Of a stretch of DNA of 64,000 nt, positions 62,168 to 64,000 are shown one piece after another. The notes below the pieces were generated by a model. That model did not search any database. It saw only the letters and a program-made list of their open reading frames with translations, and was not told the DNA's origin. This DNA is from Devosia sp. (GTDB lineage Bacteria > Pseudomonadota > Alphaproteobacteria > Rhizobiales > Devosiaceae), in NCBI GenBank assembly GCA_028290665.1, contig JAQGJK010000003.1, positions 27,543 to 91,542 of the forward strand. The letters are read 5' to 3'. Each line of letters starts with the position of its first letter. The stretch's first letter is position 1. The position numbers and the translations under genes were made by a program.

Positions 62168-63337
62168 ATGAAGGATCTGCGGATCACGCGCCTGACGGTG
62201 CACGAGTACAAATGGAGCCAGCGCGAGCTCGGCTTCGATTATAACGGCTTCAACCACGTCTATTCGAAGGGCGGCAGCGTGCCGCGCACCGATTACGTCT
62301 TCACCATCGAGACGGCGGCGGGGATCACCGGGGAGTATGCCGGCGGCGTCGGCGTGTCGTATGCCGAAGTGGCGATGGCGGCGCAGTATCTCATTGGCAA
62401 GAACGCGCTCGAACGCGAAAAAATCTGGAACGATCTGAAGCGGGCACTGCGCAAGCACGACAAGTTCGGCATGGGCCCGATCGACATGGCGCTGTGGGAC
62501 ATCGCCGGCAAGGCCTATGGCGTGCCGGTGTACGAACTGCTCGGCGGCTATCGGAAGACCCTGCCGGCCTACGCCTCGACTTTCCACGGCGACGAGAATG
62601 GCGGCCTCGACAGCCCGGCGGCGTTCGGCGAATTCGCCCTGCAGTGCAAGGAGATGGGTTACCCGGCGTACAAGATTCATGGCTGGGGCAATGGCCCGAT
62701 CGGGCGCGAGGCCGAGGCGGTGCTGGCGACTCGTCGGGCGGTGGGCGACGACATGGATCTGATGATCGACCCGGGGTGCGAATACCAGAACTGGAGCGAT
62801 GCGCTGAAGGTCGGCAAGGCCTGCGACGAGGCCAATTACTTCTGGTACGAAGACCCCTACAAGGATGGCGGGTTGTCGTCCTATGCGCATAAAAAGCTGC
62901 GGCAGTTCATCAAGACCCCGATCCTGTTGGGCGAGCACATCCGCGGCATCGAGCTGCGCGTCGACCAACTGATCGCCGAGGGCACCGATTACGTCCGCGC
63001 CGACACCGATTACGATGGCGGCATCACCGGGGTGATGAAGCTGGCGCATGTCGCCGAGGGGTTCGGCATCGACGTCGAAATCCACGCGCCCGGGCACGCG
63101 CCGCGCCACTGCATGGCGGCAATCCGCAACACGAATTATTACGAGCTCGGGCTGGTGCATCCCAAGGTTCCGGGGTGGAAATCCCAGCATCAGGTCCACG
63201 CCGACGATTATTCCGACGACCTCGATGCGGTGGACAAGAACGGCTGCGTGCCGGTGCCGGAAGGGCCGGGGCTGGGGGCGACGATCAACTGGGACTGGGT
63301 GAAATCGGTCGAGTCCGGGACTTCTGTGTATGACTGA
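62168..63337 (+). CDS. Enolase-superfamily sugar-acid dehydratase-like protein C
   Basis: A 389-residue mandelate racemase-type protein. KxH motif YKIHGWG, metal ligands LMIDPGCEY (Asp), WYEDPY (Glu) and LLGEHIRG (Glu). IHAPGHAPRHCMAAI carries the catalytic His segment. A third, clearly different member of the superfamily in this locus. It overlaps the next gene by 8 bp, so they are coupled. Probably acts on a sugar acid imported by importer 3. Confidence 0.88.
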   Translation: MKDLRITRLTVHEYKWSQRELGFDYNGFNHVYSKGGSVPRTDYVFTIETAAGITGEYAGGVGVSYAEVAMAAQYLIGKNALEREKIWNDLKRALRKHDKFGMGPIDMALWDIAGKAYGVPVYELLGGYRKTLPAYASTFHGDENGGLDSPAAFGEFALQCKEMGYPAYKIHGWGNGPIGREAEAVLATRRAVGDDMDLMIDPGCEYQNWSDALKVGKACDEANYFWYEDPYKDGGLSSYAHKKLRQFIKTPILLGEHIRGIELRVDQLIAEGTDYVRADTDYDGGITGVMKLAHVAEGFGIDVEIHAPGHAPRHCMAAIRNTNYYELGLVHPKVPGWKSQHQVHADDYSDDLDAVDKNGCVPVPEGPGLGATINWDWVKSVESGTSVYD

Positions 63338-64000
63338 GATGATCCACCTCGACGCCACGCGGATCGCGCCGATCCCGCGCTGGGCCCTGCTGCAGCGGCA
63401 GATTTTCGCGATGCTCGACGTGGCGGCGATCGAGTTCGCCGAGCGCTGTACGCGGGCCGATGGGACGCTGATCTGGCGCGACCGCTGGCCGGGCATGGAC
63501 GGTTCGGACGACCCCTATGAGGGGTTCATGAACATGCCGCTGTTCTATGCGCTCGGCGGCAGCGCGGCGGTGTATCAACGGTCGCGGACCATCTGGGACG
63601 GGATCACCTGGCAGTGGACCGAATACGGGCAGCTGCACCGGGAATTCGACGCCTATTACGACTGGATGCACCACGGCGAGAGCAACCTGTTTTTCTACTT
63701 CCTCGGCCTCGCCGACGCCGATGTGCTGAAGGACCGGCAGCGGACGCAGCGCTTCACCGGCTTTTACAACGGCGAGGACAAGGAGGCGCTGAACTGGGAT
63801 GCAGAGCGCAAGCTCATCCGATCGCCGATCAACGGCAGCCGCGGGCCGCGCCACGTGCAGACGGCCGAGGACTGGTCGACGCATCGCGAAATCCTCGACA
63901 ACTACCTCCCGCCCTTCGAGGACCTGCCGGGGATCGACCGGTATGGGATGAAGACGCCGTGGTCGGATGATGCGGTGTATGCCGAGATCTTGCAGCGGAT
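63330..64000 (+). CDS. Unrecognised protein, 3'-truncated by the window end
   Basis: At least 223 residues; the frame is open to the window end. ATG 63330 (or 63339) overlaps the previous stop. The sequence is rich in Trp and Tyr (IWRDRWPGMDG, TWQWTEYG, AYYDWMHHGESN, LNWDAERKL) with many acidic residues and no signal peptide or membrane helix. Repeated W-D/Y-W patches suggest a carbohydrate-binding or alpha/alpha-barrel enzyme. I do not recognise the family; a glycoside-hydrolase-like or isomerase role would fit the locus. Confidence 0.7.
   Translation, partial: MTEMIHLDATRIAPIPRWALLQRQIFAMLDVAAIEFAERCTRADGTLIWRDRWPGMDGSDDPYEGFMNMPLFYALGGSAAVYQRSRTIWDGITWQWTEYGQLHREFDAYYDWMHHGESNLFFYFLGLADADVLKDRQRTQRFTGFYNGEDKEALNWDAERKLIRSPINGSRGPRHVQTAEDWSTHREILDNYLPPFEDLPGIDRYGMKTPWSDDAVYAEILQR

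Noticed and set aside
1..64000. tRNA, rRNA or riboswitch genes
   Set aside because: I scanned by eye for conserved T-loop and known aptamer cores and saw none; a covariance-model search was not possible.

Overview
The window is GC-rich, densely coded alphaproteobacterial chromosome. The paired tamA-tamB genes, HWE-family kinases, many ABC importers for sugars, polyamine-like compounds and peptides, and long operons with 4-bp ATGA overlaps suggest a soil or plant-associated member of the Hyphomicrobiales; Devosiaceae is my best guess, but it rests on gene content only. I saw no tRNA, rRNA, CRISPR array, intact transposase or prophage gene.

Layout. 1-5.1 kb: a peptide-type periplasmic binding protein, an M24 peptidase, a serine beta-lactamase-fold hydrolase and a divergent M19 dipeptidase. 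5.4-12.0 kb: three RTX-type calcium-binding proteins separated by long non-coding stretches, with no type I secretion genes nearby. 12.4-18.3 kb: a signalling block with an HWE kinase, a CHASE3 kinase overlapping an Rcp1-like receiver, a receiver-kinase fusion and an orphan periplasmic binding protein. 18.5-19.3 kb: what looks like a decayed minus-strand gene. 19.4-28.1 kb: a catabolic operon (amidohydrolase, two creatininase-family amidases, a PotFGHI-like ABC importer, a 5-formyl-THF cycloligase-like protein) followed by a stand-alone RarA C-terminal-like protein. 28.2-35.1 kb: a VOC protein, then TamA and TamB.

35.2-44.7 kb is on the minus strand. It holds two sugar ABC importers and a probable amino-sugar pathway: PIG-L deacetylase, ROK kinase, SIS isomerase and a GntR/UTRA regulator. 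Both importers carry a nearly identical operator-like palindrome upstream. 45.0-50.1 kb holds small exported orphan proteins around a PhoP/PhoQ-like two-component pair with a PepSY-like protein. A tandem TGWCAG box precedes that operon and also a tiny membrane-peptide ORF. 50.2-54.5 kb: a Tat-type Rieske protein, a PQQ alcohol dehydrogenase with the Asp-Tyr-Asp lanthanide signature, and two exported companions.

54.6-64.0 kb: a sugar-acid locus with three different enolase-superfamily proteins, an FCD-type GntR regulator, a complete sugar-type ABC importer (binding protein, two permeases, ATPase) and the start of an unrecognised gene cut by the window end. A CTGAT-N2-ATCAG-like palindrome lies upstream of both the regulator and the importer.

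Overall this is accessory metabolism: four ABC importers with their own enzymes and regulators, plus exported adhesion or matrix-type proteins. The best leads are the shared operators, the amino-sugar and creatininase-type pathways, and the lanthanide-type dehydrogenase.
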